NCBI RefSeq assembly: GCF_013408425.1 | Contig: NZ_JACBYV010000001.1 | Coordinates: 4,774,001-4,838,000, forward strand | Source of the DNA: Pseudomonas flavescens | GTDB lineage: Bacteria; Pseudomonadota; Gammaproteobacteria; Pseudomonadales; Pseudomonadaceae | Direction of reading: 5' to 3' | Length of the DNA stretch: 64,000 bases | In this document: positions 51,787 to 60,491 of the stretch, one piece after another | Position numbering within the stretch: the first letter of the stretch is position 1 | Layout: each line of letters begins with the position of its first letter | Made by a program: the position numbers and the translations under genes | The notes under the pieces: model-generated | Database searches by the model: none | What the model was told of the DNA's origin: nothing | The model's input: only the letters and a program-made list of their open reading frames with translations

Positions 51787-52686
51787 ATGAGCGGGCGACC
51801 TCTGATTTTGCTGGATGGCGGCATGGGCCGTGAGTTGCAGCGCCGTGGTGCGCCGTTTCGTCAGCCGGAGTGGTCGGCGCTGGCGCTGAGCGAGGCGCCC
51901 GAGCAGGTGGAGGCGGTGCACGCAGCCTATATCGCCAGCGGCAGCCAGGTGATCACCAGCAACAGTTACGCGGTGGTGCCCTTCCATATCGGCGAGCAGC
52001 GCTTCGCCGAGGAGGGCCGCGCCCTTGCCGAACGTGCCGGTCAGCTGGCGCGCAACGCGGCCGATCGGGCTGCCAGCGCAGTGCGGGTTGCCGGCTCGCT
52101 GCCGCCGCTATTCGGCTCCTATCGGCCTGATCTGTTCCAGCCCGAACGGGTGACCGAGGTGCTGACGCCGCTGATACAGGGCTTGGCGCCCCATGTCGAC
52201 CTGTGGCTGGCCGAGACCCAGAGCGCTATCGCCGAAGCACGGGCCATTCGTGCCCATCTGCCCGATGACGGCAAGCCGTTCTGGTTGTCCTTCACCCTGC
52301 GTGATGAAGACACCGACGAGGTACCGCGCCTGCGCTCCGGCGAGCCGGTGGCCGATGCGGCCCGTGCAGCCGCCGAGCTGGGTGTCGAGGTGCTGCTGTT
52401 CAATTGCAGCCAGCCGGAAGTGATCGGCACGGCCATCGACGTGGCGCGCGAAACCTTCGCCAGCCTCGGTGCAGAGATCGCCATTGGCGCCTATGCCAAT
52501 GCCTTCCCGCCGCAGCCCGAGGAGGCCACCGCCAACGACGGCCTGGACCCGCTGCGCGAGGATCTCGACCCGCCCGGCTACCTGCGCTGGGTCGCCGACT
52601 GGCGCGCCCGTGGAGCCAGCCATCTGGGCGGCTGCTGCGGTATCGGCCCGGAGCATATCGCGGTGCTGGCGCAGCGTCTGAACTGA
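51787..52686 (+). CDS. homocysteine S-methyltransferase family protein
   Basis: A 299-residue (beta/alpha)8 zinc enzyme of the MmuM/BHMT family. Features are ILLDGGMGRELQRRG at the N-terminus, the zinc ligand Cys in LLFNCSQPE (about 206) and the Cys pair in LGGCCGIGPEHI (about 283-284). It transfers a methyl group from S-methylmethionine or betaine-like donors to homocysteine, forming methionine. The ATG 51787 has GGAG upstream; the AT-rich 111-bp divergent promoter region is shared with the ABC binding-protein gene. Donor unknown. Confidence 0.9.
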   Translation: MSGRPLILLDGGMGRELQRRGAPFRQPEWSALALSEAPEQVEAVHAAYIASGSQVITSNSYAVVPFHIGEQRFAEEGRALAERAGQLARNAADRAASAVRVAGSLPPLFGSYRPDLFQPERVTEVLTPLIQGLAPHVDLWLAETQSAIAEARAIRAHLPDDGKPFWLSFTLRDEDTDEVPRLRSGEPVADAARAAAELGVEVLLFNCSQPEVIGTAIDVARETFASLGAEIAIGAYANAFPPQPEEATANDGLDPLREDLDPPGYLRWVADWRARGASHLGGCCGIGPEHIAVLAQRLN

Positions 52687-52782
52687 TCAATCGGCTTGGC
52701 GCGCCATGTGCTCTGAATCGCGATCCTGGCGTCTTCCTAGGGTCGCTCAGGCAGCTTGCCGAGCATCACTGCGAGTCCGAGC

Positions 52783-53691
52783 ATGCAAGCGTTGCTGAAT
52801 GAAGTCCTCGATCAGGTCAGGCCGCTGATTGGCAAAGGCAAGGTTGCCGATTACATCCCCGCGTTGGCCGATGTGCCTGCCGATCAATTGGGCATCGCGG
52901 TGTATGGCAACGACGGCGAACTGTTCACCGCCGGTGATGCGCAGACACCGTTCTCGATCCAGAGTATTTCCAAGGTGTTCAGCCTTGTGCAAGCCATCCA
53001 GCACAGCGGCGAGGCCATCTGGGAGCGGCTGGGTCACGAGCCTTCCGGGCAGCCGTTCAATTCGCTGCTGCAGCTGGAACTGGAGAACGGCCGGCCGCGC
53101 AACCCGTTCATCAATGCCGGCGCATTGGTGATCAGCGATATCAACCAGTCACGCTTCGCTGCCCCTGTGCTGTCGATGCGCGATTTCGTCCGGCGCCTGT
53201 CCGGTAACGCGCACGTGGCTGTGGATAACCGCATCGCCGAATCCGAGTACCAGCATCGCGCGCGCAACGCGGCGATGGCGTATCTGATGCAGTCGTTCGG
53301 CAATTTCCACAACGATGTGGAGATGGTGCTGCGCGGCTACTTCAGCCACTGCGCCCTGAGCATGAACTGCGTCGACCTGGCCAAGGCCTTCTGCTTCCTG
53401 GCCAACGACGGTTTCTGCAAACACAGCGGCGAGCAGGTTCTCAGCGTGCGGCAGACCCAGCAGGTGAACTCGATCATGGCCACCAGCGGGCTGTACGACG
53501 AGGCCGGCAACTTCGCCTACCGCGTTGGCCTGCCGGGCAAGAGCGGCGTGGGGGGTGGCATCGTCGCGGTGGTGCCGGGGCAGTACACCATCTGCGTGTG
53601 GTCGCCCGAGCTCAACGCCGCCGGCAATTCGCTGGCCGGCATGGCGGCGCTGGAAGTGCTCAGCGAGCGGATTGGCTGGTCGGTTTTTTAG
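52783..53691 (+). CDS. glsA: glutaminase
   Basis: A 302-residue serine-dependent glutaminase (Gln to Glu plus ammonia). The beta-lactamase-like SxxK pair is S61-K64 ([13 protein letters not shown]). Other conserved parts are [66 protein letters not shown] and [14 protein letters not shown]. The length matches the YbaS/YneH family, and the start at 52783 agrees with it. Part of an amide/acidic-amino-acid catabolic set with the asparaginase and aspartase nearby. Confidence 0.95.
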   Translation: MQALLNEVLDQVRPLIGKGKVADYIPALADVPADQLGIAVYGNDGELFTAGDAQTPFSIQSISKVFSLVQAIQHSGEAIWERLGHEPSGQPFNSLLQLELENGRPRNPFINAGALVISDINQSRFAAPVLSMRDFVRRLSGNAHVAVDNRIAESEYQHRARNAAMAYLMQSFGNFHNDVEMVLRGYFSHCALSMNCVDLAKAFCFLANDGFCKHSGEQVLSVRQTQQVNSIMATSGLYDEAGNFAYRVGLPGKSGVGGGIVAVVPGQYTICVWSPELNAAGNSLAGMAALEVLSERIGWSVF

Positions 53692-53711
53692 GCTGCAGGC
53701 CTGATGGTTCC

Positions 53712-53730
53712 CATGACGCTCTGCGTCATG
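53712..53730. terminator. small hairpin between convergent genes
   Basis: CATGACGC-TCT-GCGTCATG, 20 bp after the glutaminase stop and 31 bp after the end of the convergent lipoprotein gene. No T run, so weak as a terminator. Confidence 0.35.
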
Positions 53731-53760
53731 CCCGGGGCCGCCAGAGCGGCAGCCTCGGCA

Positions 53761-54156
53761 TCAGTTGTTGTCGCGGTATTCCTGGCGCAGCATCCACAGG
53801 TCCTGATAGGTGCAGGAGCCTGGCTTGGCGCCGGTCATGTCATAGCAACGCTGGCCGAAGCCCATTGGCCAGTAAATGATGCTGAACGGTGGCCAGAAGA
53901 TCGACGCCACGCGAAAGCGCGTGCGCAGCTTGCCTTCGGCGAGGGTTTCGCCAGTCGCGCTGGTCAGTTTGTACGGTACGCCACCGGCACGGCTCCAGAA
54001 GAACGGACGGGTTTTCACCAGGCCTTGGGGATGTTGCTGGGCACGCTCGTTGACGCTGATGGTGGCGTGCTCGGGCAGCTTGAAGAAGGCCTTGGTCGAG
54101 CAGCCGGTGATGGCCAGAATGAGCAGCAGGAAAATGCTTGAGCGAAGCAAAGGCAT
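53761..54156 (-). CDS. small lipoprotein of unknown function
   Basis: A 131-residue protein with a lipoprotein signal (SIFLLLILAITGC, Cys19). The mature part is VNERAQQHPQGLVKTRPFFW, then GGVPYKLTSATGETLAEGKLRTRFRVASIFWPPFSIIYWPMG with a hydrophobic IFWPPFSIIYWP patch. It is probably outer-membrane anchored (Ser at +2). AAGGACG precedes the ATG. The family is not recognised beyond a Pseudomonas hypothetical lipoprotein. Confidence 0.8.
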   Translation of the reverse strand: MPLLRSSIFLLLILAITGCSTKAFFKLPEHATISVNERAQQHPQGLVKTRPFFWSRAGGVPYKLTSATGETLAEGKLRTRFRVASIFWPPFSIIYWPMGFGQRCYDMTGAKPGSCTYQDLWMLRQEYRDNN

Positions 54157-54248
54157 ACGACGTCCTTGTGGGGAGATGAAACCGAAGAATGGCTGACTAC
54201 CGTCAGCCGGGCGCGACTATACCGGCTAGGCGCGCCCTGATCCATGAC

Positions 54249-55238
54249 TCACTCCGCACGTTCGCCACACAGGTCGAGTGCGAACAGGCGTTCCGTCTCG
54301 CCCTGATCCAGCCCTGTGCCCAGCAGCGCGAAGAGTTTGCCCAGGGCCGCTTCGCGGGTCATGCCGCCAGCCGAGATCAGGCCAACCGAAGCCAGCTGGC
54401 TGCCGGCCGCATAGACACCGAACTCCACATGCCCCTGGGGGCACTGGCTGATGGCCGCCAGCACCACGCCGCGTTCATGGGCCTCGCGCAAGACGTCGAG
54501 CAGCTCGGCATTGTCGGACGGGCCGGTACCGCTGCCATAGCACTCCAGCAGCAGACCCTGCACGCCGCTGTTCAGCAGGGCGCGCAGGTGGCTGGCACGC
54601 AGGCCGGGAATCAGCGGCAGGCTGAGCAGGTTGACCGGCTGACGCTGCTGGCGGAAGTCGATGTGCTCCGGGAGCTCTGCCAGACGCTCGCCGTGCCGCA
54701 GGCGCGGCATGACCTGGAACGCGTCGAAGGCATCGCTGCGCAGTTTGCTGACGCGAGCGCCGTGCATCAGTGCGCCGTCGAAATACAGGTGCACGCCAGC
54801 CTGCACGCCGTCGTGCAATGCCTGCATGGCGCCGAACAGATTGCGCCAGGCGTCGCTGTTCTCGGCGCCTGCCGGCTGCATGGAGCCGGTCAGCACCACC
54901 GGCACCGGCAGGCCCAGCAGCAGGAAGCTCAGCGCTGCGGCGCTGTAGGCCAGGGTATCGGTGCCATGCAGTACCAGCACGCTGTCGCAGCCATCCTGCT
55001 CGATGCCCAGGCGGATCGCCGCGACCATCGCCAGCCAGTTGTTCTGGCTCATGTTGGCGCTGTCTATCGGCGGCAGCAGCTCGCGAAACATCCACGTCGG
55101 CACCTGCTCGCTCTGTTGCGTCTGCTGTGCGCGCAGGCGCGCCTCGAAGCCGGAGGCAGGGGCCAGGCCGGCAGCGCTCATCTGCATGCCGATGGTGCCG
55201 CCGGTATAGAGCACGAGGAGTTTTTGCGCTGCAGGCAT
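54249..55238 (-). CDS. ansA: L-asparaginase, type I (AnsA-like)
   Basis: A 329-residue cytosolic asparaginase (Asn to Asp plus ammonia). The first catalytic Thr is in VLYTGGTIGMQ (about 12-18) and the second in VLHGTDTLAYSAAALSF (about 92-98, Thr-Asp pair), with Lys in VSKLRSDAFDAF. No signal peptide, so it belongs to the type I group. The ATG 55238 is chosen because AAGGAAAAAGG precedes it; an upstream ATG lacks a ribosome site. It lies 210 bp behind the alanine symporter gene with a hairpin in between. Confidence 0.92.
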   Translation of the reverse strand: MPAAQKLLVLYTGGTIGMQMSAAGLAPASGFEARLRAQQTQQSEQVPTWMFRELLPPIDSANMSQNNWLAMVAAIRLGIEQDGCDSVLVLHGTDTLAYSAAALSFLLLGLPVPVVLTGSMQPAGAENSDAWRNLFGAMQALHDGVQAGVHLYFDGALMHGARVSKLRSDAFDAFQVMPRLRHGERLAELPEHIDFRQQRQPVNLLSLPLIPGLRASHLRALLNSGVQGLLLECYGSGTGPSDNAELLDVLREAHERGVVLAAISQCPQGHVEFGVYAAGSQLASVGLISAGGMTREAALGKLFALLGTGLDQGETERLFALDLCGERAE

Positions 55239-55404
55239 GCCTTTTTCCTTATTGAAAGAATGGGTATGGAAAGGGGCAGGATACATCTGATTGCCACTCA
55301 TGAAAGACCTGGGGTGGGGATCTCGAGACGAAGCCGTGCCTGGCTCGCCAGGTGGCGCGCCAGGGATGTACGGCAGGAAAGGGGAGGCCGCGATCTGGGC
55401 GGCG

Positions 55405-55435
55405 GATCGGGCGACACGATGTGTGTCGCCCGATC
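55405..55435 (-). terminator. hairpin between the AGCS symporter and ansA
   Basis: GATCGGGCGACAC and GTGTCGCCCGATC are perfect 13-bp arms with a 5-bp loop, 13 bp after the symporter stop. No T run follows on the minus strand, so partial read-through to ansA is possible. Confidence 0.65.
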
Positions 55436-55447
55436 AGGCTGGACGAC

Positions 55448-56896
55448 TCAGCGTTGAGTCGGCAGCAGTTCCGCTGCGCTCTGTGGCTGAGCGTCAGCGG
55501 CTGGCTTGGCGGCCGGCCAGGAGGCGCGGTCGAGGTCCAGGTCGGCGAACTTGGAGCCGTCGAATACCGGCTGAGCGATGCCTGCCTTGCGCTGCTCGTC
55601 GTAGTCCTTCATGACGCGCAGGCCGACCTTGATCAGCATGGCCAGAGCGGTCAGGTTGACGAACGCCAGGCAGGTCATGGTGATGTCGGCGAAGGCGAAC
55701 ACGGTGCCCAGGTTCTGCATCGAACCCCAGCAGATCAGTGCCAGAACCAGGCCGCGGTAGCCGAGCAGAGCGACCTTGCTGCGACCGACCAGGAACTGCA
55801 GGGCGTTCTCGCCAAGGTAGTAGTTGTAGAGGATGCAGGTGAACACGAACAGGCTCAGTGCCACGCTGATGAAGGTACGGCCCCAGTCACCGACGACCGC
55901 CGCCAGGGAGTTCTGGGTGAGCACGATACCGTCGCCTTCGAAGCCCGGGGTGTAGAAGCCGGACAGCAGGATCAGCAGGGCGGTACAGGTGCAGATCACG
56001 AAGGTGTCGAGGAACACGCTGAACGCTTGAACCACGCCTTGTGCTGCCGGGTGCTTGACCGAGGCGACTGCGGCGACGTTAGGCGCGCTGCCCAGGCCGG
56101 CTTCGTTGGCGAACACGCCGCGTTTGACGCCCATCACGATCGCGCTGCCAAGCAGGCCGGCGAAGGCAGGCTCGAGGCCGAAGGCGCTCTTGACGATGGT
56201 CGCCAGCATGGCCGGCACGTGTTCGATCTGGATGGCGATGACGTAGATGGTCACTGCGATGTAGATCAGGGTCTTGACCGGAACCAGCAGGTCCGAGACC
56301 GACGCGATGCGCTTGATGCCACCGATGAACACCAGGCCCAGCAATACGGCCAGGGCGATACCGCTGTATTGCACCGGAATGTCGAAGGCGTTCTGCAGCG
56401 AGTGAGTCACGGTGTACGACTGCAGGCCGTTGAAGGCGAAGCCGTAGGTGACCAGCAGCAGGACGGCGAAGGTCATCGCCATCCAGCGCAGCTTCAGGCC
56501 GTGCTGGATGTAGTAGGCCGGGCCGCCGCGGTACAGGCCGTCACCGTCGCTGCGTTTGTAGACCTGGGCGAGGGTACATTCGAAGAAGCTGCTGGACATG
56601 CCGACCAGTGCAGTCACCCACATCCAGAACACCGCGCCTGGGCCGCCGAGGGTCACGGCGATACCGACACCGGCGATGTTACCGGCACCCACACGACCGG
56701 CGAGGCTGAGCATCAGCGCCTGGAACGAGCTGAGTTGGCCGCCGCTGCTGCGCAGCGATTCCTTGAACACACTGAACATGTGTATGAAGTGACGGAACTG
56801 GACGAAGCGCGAGCGCAGGGTGAAGTAGCTACCCAGGCCGACGATGAGCACGATCAACACTTTCCCGGACAGGAAGTCGTTCAGTACTTCGAGCAT
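55448..56896 (-). CDS. sodium:alanine/glycine symporter (AGCS family)
   Basis: A 482-residue inner-membrane symporter with about 11 helices. Signature stretches are SFQALMLSLAGRVGAGNIAGVGIAVTLGGPGAVFWMW (about 56-92), SSFFECTLAQVYK, GGPAYYIQHGL, GVKRGVFANEAGLGSAPNVAAVA and LGENALQFLVG. It imports Ala, Gly or similar small amino acids with Na+. The divergent XRE-type regulator gene starts 160 bp upstream and is its probable regulator. The acidic tail is unremarkable. Confidence 0.93.
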   Translation of the reverse strand: MLEVLNDFLSGKVLIVLIVGLGSYFTLRSRFVQFRHFIHMFSVFKESLRSSGGQLSSFQALMLSLAGRVGAGNIAGVGIAVTLGGPGAVFWMWVTALVGMSSSFFECTLAQVYKRSDGDGLYRGGPAYYIQHGLKLRWMAMTFAVLLLVTYGFAFNGLQSYTVTHSLQNAFDIPVQYSGIALAVLLGLVFIGGIKRIASVSDLLVPVKTLIYIAVTIYVIAIQIEHVPAMLATIVKSAFGLEPAFAGLLGSAIVMGVKRGVFANEAGLGSAPNVAAVASVKHPAAQGVVQAFSVFLDTFVICTCTALLILLSGFYTPGFEGDGIVLTQNSLAAVVGDWGRTFISVALSLFVFTCILYNYYLGENALQFLVGRSKVALLGYRGLVLALICWGSMQNLGTVFAFADITMTCLAFVNLTALAMLIKVGLRVMKDYDEQRKAGIAQPVFDGSKFADLDLDRASWPAAKPAADAQPQSAAELLPTQR

Positions 56897-57023
56897 GATG
56901 AATCCTCGGTTCTTATTGTGAGCGTTCGCGAAAAGTGCGACGCGGTTTGCGGTGGATGATTTTTGAGCAAGGCAGCCAGCGGAACAATTTCGCGGGTCGA
57001 TCCTAGGTGATGCGACCTGATGC

Positions 57024-57029
57024 TATAAT
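57024..57029 (+). promoter_or_regulatory. -10 element of the XRE regulator gene
   Basis: A perfect TATAAT lies 28 bp before the ATG at 57058, giving a leader of about 22 nt. No convincing -35 hexamer stands 17 bp upstream. The stretch GGTGATGCGACCTGATGC directly before it may be an operator. Confidence 0.5.
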
Positions 57030-57057
57030 CACGTCACTCGCATCATCTGAGCCGCCC

Positions 57058-57870
57058 ATGTCCAGTCACCTCGGTGAGAATCTCCGGTTGCTATGCAGCC
57101 ACTATCGCTCCATTGCGGAGGTGTGCCGAAAGCTCGGTATCAACCGCGCACAGTTCAACAAGTACCTGTCTGGAGAGAGCCAGCCGACGGCCTATAACCT
57201 TAAGAGGATTGGGGATTTCTTCGGCGTCGAGGGCTATGAGCTGGGCTTGCCGGGCGATCAGTTCGCGCGCCTGATCGGCGCACGCGGTACGCAGATCGGC
57301 GCACCTGCGGAGCAGGATCCGTTACACGCATTGTTACAGCCGTTACGTGAACAATCCGGTGATCTTTCGCGTTATTGCGGCTATTACTTCGAATACGCCA
57401 ACTGCATGTCGGTGCCCGGTACCATCCTGCTGTCACTGATCCACATGCGCGAGGAAAGCGGGAGCTTTCTGTTCGAGCGTCAGGAGCGCCAGGTGACCTC
57501 TGCTGGCGGGCTCGCCGAAGACTCGGCACGCTGTCGTTACCTGGGCGCGGCGTTCCAGCTGCAGGATCGTCTGTTTCTCATCGATTACGAGTCGCTGACG
57601 GTCAACGAGATGAGCCAGACCATCCTGATCCCCAGCTTCAAGAGCCGCATCACACGCCTCAACGGCCTGAAGACCGGGGTCTCCAGCGGTGACCGCCGCA
57701 CCCCGGCGTGCACCCGCGTGGTGTGGGAGTTCCTGGGCACCGAGATCAACCGCATCAGCACCTATCGCCAGGTGATGCTCTATCAGCCGGATGACCCACG
57801 CATCGACGAAGACATCCGCGAGCGCCTGGCTCACGCGCCGGTTCGTGATGGGTTGTTCGAGGTGGAGTGA
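57058..57870 (+). CDS. XRE-type transcriptional regulator
   Basis: A 270-residue regulator with an N-terminal HTH of Cro/CI type (about 3-62: LGENLRLLCSHYRSIAEVCRKLGINRAQFNKYLSGESQPTAYNLKRI, here in overlapping pieces). It has a long C-terminal domain (about 90-265) with RYCGYYFEYANCMSVPGTILLSLIHM, RCRYLGAAFQLQDRLFLIDYE and NRISTYRQVMLYQP, an effector or dimerisation domain common in proteobacterial regulators of amino-acid genes. Divergent from the AGCS symporter and likely its regulator. The start is the first ATG that keeps the HTH at the N-terminus. Confidence 0.88.
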   Translation: MSSHLGENLRLLCSHYRSIAEVCRKLGINRAQFNKYLSGESQPTAYNLKRIGDFFGVEGYELGLPGDQFARLIGARGTQIGAPAEQDPLHALLQPLREQSGDLSRYCGYYFEYANCMSVPGTILLSLIHMREESGSFLFERQERQVTSAGGLAEDSARCRYLGAAFQLQDRLFLIDYESLTVNEMSQTILIPSFKSRITRLNGLKTGVSSGDRRTPACTRVVWEFLGTEINRISTYRQVMLYQPDDPRIDEDIRERLAHAPVRDGLFEVE

Positions 57871-57899
57871 GGGGGGGGCAGCTGACCACCCGCTGTATG

Positions 57900-57980
57900 G
57901 GCGAGTGGTGGGCTGAAGCCCACCCTACGCCAGGTCCGCACGTGCTGGTGTGCCGTAGGGGGGGCTTCAGCCCACCAATG
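57900..57980. repeat. paired GTGGGCTGAAGCCCAC repeats
   Basis: GGTGGGCTGAAGCCCACCCTAC (57910 onward) and the inverted GTAGGGGGGGCTTCAGCCCACC (to 57977) form a pair around about 25 bp, between convergent genes. Same family as 6339-6361. Confidence 0.7.
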
Positions 57981-57996
57981 CGAACAGCTTTCGCTA

Positions 57997-58764
57997 TCAG
58001 CACAGTTCCGGGTGTTTGTTGCAGGTGCCGTAACCCTCGCTCTTCATCTCATCCAGCGCCTTTTGCAGCCGTGCTACCACTTCGTCCGGGGTGTCGAGGT
58101 TGAGGGCCAGGTAAAGGTCGGAGCGGTCGAAGGTCAGCACGTTGCGCAGGCCGGTGACGTCCGCCTGGCGGGCCTGGTGGCGCCATACCGGGTCGGTGGT
58201 GCCCCACAGGTCGATGCGGCCCTGGGTCAGTTTGGCGATGTTCTCCGGGTCGCGCAGGGTGTTGATCGGCTGCAGCCCGGCCTTTTCCAGCGTCTGGCTG
58301 GCGGCACTGTCCTTGTAACTGCCGATGCGGTACTGGCGGGCCTGCTCGAGGTCCTTGAGGTTGGGAATGTTCGAGCCCGGCGCGGCGAGCAGCACGCGCT
58401 CGACCTTGGCGATCGGGCCGACCCACTTGAACAGCGGGCGACGCGCCTCGTTCATCGAGGTCGAGAACAGGCCGTGGTTGGCGTTGGCGAGGGTGGAGTC
58501 GTAGACCCGGCTCCAGGGGAAACGCAGGGTCAGGGTGTAGTCGATGCCGGCACGCTTGAACATCTCGCGCACGATGGTGGTGCTGACCCCCTGAATATTG
58601 GCGTCACGGGCGAAATTCTTTTCGTTGTCGGCCATGTTGAATGGCGGAAAGTTTTCCGTTTGTAACACGACCTTGTAGCCAGGCGGCAGTTCGGCCTGCG
58701 CGGGCAGGGCGAAGACGCTGGAAACGGACAGCAAACAGGCGAACCACGCGGCTTTGACGGTCAT
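57997..58764 (-). CDS. extracellular solute-binding protein, family 3
   Basis: A 255-residue periplasmic protein. Signal peptide to PAQA (about 22), then ELPPGYKVVLQTENFPPFNM, VSTTIVREMFKRAGIDYTLTLRFPWSRVYDST, NHGLFSTSMNEARRPLFKWVGPI and AASQTLEKAGLQPI. It belongs to the divergent SBP_bac_3 group, often without transporter genes; many members are of unknown ligand. No permease is adjacent. ATG 58764 with AGAAG upstream. It lies downstream of aspA with a terminator between. Confidence 0.88.
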   Translation of the reverse strand: MTVKAAWFACLLSVSSVFALPAQAELPPGYKVVLQTENFPPFNMADNEKNFARDANIQGVSTTIVREMFKRAGIDYTLTLRFPWSRVYDSTLANANHGLFSTSMNEARRPLFKWVGPIAKVERVLLAAPGSNIPNLKDLEQARQYRIGSYKDSAASQTLEKAGLQPINTLRDPENIAKLTQGRIDLWGTTDPVWRHQARQADVTGLRNVLTFDRSDLYLALNLDTPDEVVARLQKALDEMKSEGYGTCNKHPELC

Positions 58765-58839
58765 GAGGGAGCTTCTCTTTGTTGGGCTGCTGCCGTTGTA
58801 TCGTGCTGGCGCGCAAACGGCAATCGCTCCTGAAAGAGC

Positions 58840-58872
58840 GAAGCCCCGTACTGTGAACAGATACGGGGCTTC
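58840..58872 (-). terminator. terminator of aspA
   Basis: GAAGCCCCGTA (58840-58850) pairs with TACGGGGCTTC (58862-58872). On the minus strand it is followed by GCTCTTTCAGG, a short T stretch. It lies 16 bp after the aspA stop. Confidence 0.75.
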
Positions 58873-58888
58873 GGGCTGCAACTGGCGC

Positions 58889-60346
58889 TTAGCGTTGCTG
58901 GTCGACCGCCTCTTTGATCGGTGGCGTCAGGGGCTTGAGCTGATGCGGGGCGATCATGTTTTCCGGGCGCAGAATCTCGGCCAGTGTGGTGTCGTCCAGC
59001 AGCTGCTCCTCGCGCACCAGTTCCAGTACGCCGCGGCCGCTGACCAGCGCTTCCTTGGCGATACGGGTGGAGTTCTCGTAACCGATGTAGGGGTTGAGCG
59101 CGGTGATCAGGCCGATGGAGTTCTCCATCAATGCGCGGCAGTGGGCTTCGTTGGCGGTGATGCCGTTGATGCAATGCTCGCGCAGCATGTCCATGGCGCG
59201 TTGCAGCAGGCGGATCGAGTCGAAGATCTTGTAGGCGATCAGCGGCTCCATCACGTTCAGTTGCAGCTGGCCGCCTTCGGCTGCCATGGTCAGGGCCAGG
59301 TCGTTGCCGATGATTTCGAAGGCCACCTGATTGACCGCTTCCGGGATCACCGGGTTGACCTTGCCAGGCATGATCGAGCTGCCTGGCTGACGCGCCGGCA
59401 GGTTGATCTCGTTGATGCCGGTGCGCGGGCCGCTGGAGAGCAGGCGCAGGTCGTTGCAGATCTTCGAGAGTTTGACCGCGGTGCGCTTGAGCATGCCGGA
59501 GAACAGCACGAAGGCGCCCATGTCGGAGGTGGCTTCGATCAGGTCGGCGGCCGGCACCAGCGGCTGGCCGCTGATCAGCGCCAGGCGCTGCACGGCCAGG
59601 TGCTGGTAGCCGGGGTCGGCGTTGATGCCAGTACCGATGGCGGTGCCGCCCAGGTTCACTTCGGTGAGCAGCTCCGGCGCCAGGCTGCGCAGGCGCGCCA
59701 GGTCTTCACCCAGGGTGGTGGCGAACGCGCGGAATTCCTGGCCGAGGGTCATCGGTACGGCGTCCTGCAGCTGGGTACGGCCCATCTTCAGGACGTGGCT
59801 GAATTCTTCGCCCTTGGCTGCGAACGACTGGATCAGGCTGTCCAGGCTGGCCAGCAGGGTGTCATGGCCCAGCAGCAGACCCAGGCGGATGGCGGTGGGG
59901 TAGGCGTCGTTGGTCGACTGCGCCATGTTCACGTCGTTGTTGGGGTGCAGGTGCTTGTATTCACCTTTGGCATGACCCATGGCTTCCAGGGCGATGTTGG
60001 CGATCACCTCGTTGGCATTCATGTTGGTCGAGGTGCCGGCGCCGCCCTGAATCATGTCGACCACGAACTGGTCGTGGAAATCGCCGCGGATGATGCGTGC
60101 ACAGGCTTCGCTGATCGCGGCGTGCTTGTTGGCAGGCAGGTAGCCCAGTTCGCGGTTGGCGTCAGCTGCTGCCTGTTTGACCATGGCCAGGGCCACGACC
60201 AGTTTCGGGTAATGCGCCAACGGCACGCCGGACAGGCGGAAGTTGTTCAGCGCACGCAGGGTCTGGATACCGTAGTAGACCTCGGAGGGGACTTCGAGGG
60301 TACCGAGCAGGTCTTTTTCGACGCGGAACAATGCAGCAGCGGACAT
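58889..60346 (-). CDS. aspA: aspartate ammonia-lyase (aspartase)
   Basis: A 485-residue fumarase/aspartase-superfamily enzyme converting Asp to fumarate plus ammonia. Signature GSSIMPGKVNP at 322-332 carries the catalytic Ser in the mobile loop; GGAGTSTNMNANEVIAN (about 101-117), STNDAYPTA (144-152) and TEVNLGGTAIGTG (228-240) are the other conserved regions. Aspartase rather than fumarase is chosen for overall sequence (MIQGGAGTSTNMN, NFRLSG) and context beside asparaginase. The divergent LysR gene is its probable regulator. Confidence 0.94.
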   Translation of the reverse strand: MSAAALFRVEKDLLGTLEVPSEVYYGIQTLRALNNFRLSGVPLAHYPKLVVALAMVKQAAADANRELGYLPANKHAAISEACARIIRGDFHDQFVVDMIQGGAGTSTNMNANEVIANIALEAMGHAKGEYKHLHPNNDVNMAQSTNDAYPTAIRLGLLLGHDTLLASLDSLIQSFAAKGEEFSHVLKMGRTQLQDAVPMTLGQEFRAFATTLGEDLARLRSLAPELLTEVNLGGTAIGTGINADPGYQHLAVQRLALISGQPLVPAADLIEATSDMGAFVLFSGMLKRTAVKLSKICNDLRLLSSGPRTGINEINLPARQPGSSIMPGKVNPVIPEAVNQVAFEIIGNDLALTMAAEGGQLQLNVMEPLIAYKIFDSIRLLQRAMDMLREHCINGITANEAHCRALMENSIGLITALNPYIGYENSTRIAKEALVSGRGVLELVREEQLLDDTTLAEILRPENMIAPHQLKPLTPPIKEAVDQQR

Positions 60347-60442
60347 GATGTCTCGATTCTCATAAAGGCGCGGAAGATACCGCGATGGCCCTTAGAGTAA
60401 GGATTTTGACCCTTCGATGGCCAATGCTGTTACTTGCTGGGG

Positions 60443-60459
60443 TATGCATAATCGGCATA
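60443..60459. promoter_or_regulatory. LysR-type binding site candidate
   Basis: TATGC-ATAATCG-GCATA is a perfect inverted repeat containing a T-N11-A core, in the 145-bp gap between aspA and the divergent LysR gene (33 bp before the GTG start of the latter). Confidence 0.5.
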
Positions 60460-60491
60460 ATGTAGATGTGACCTGCTAGGGGAGGATGCGC

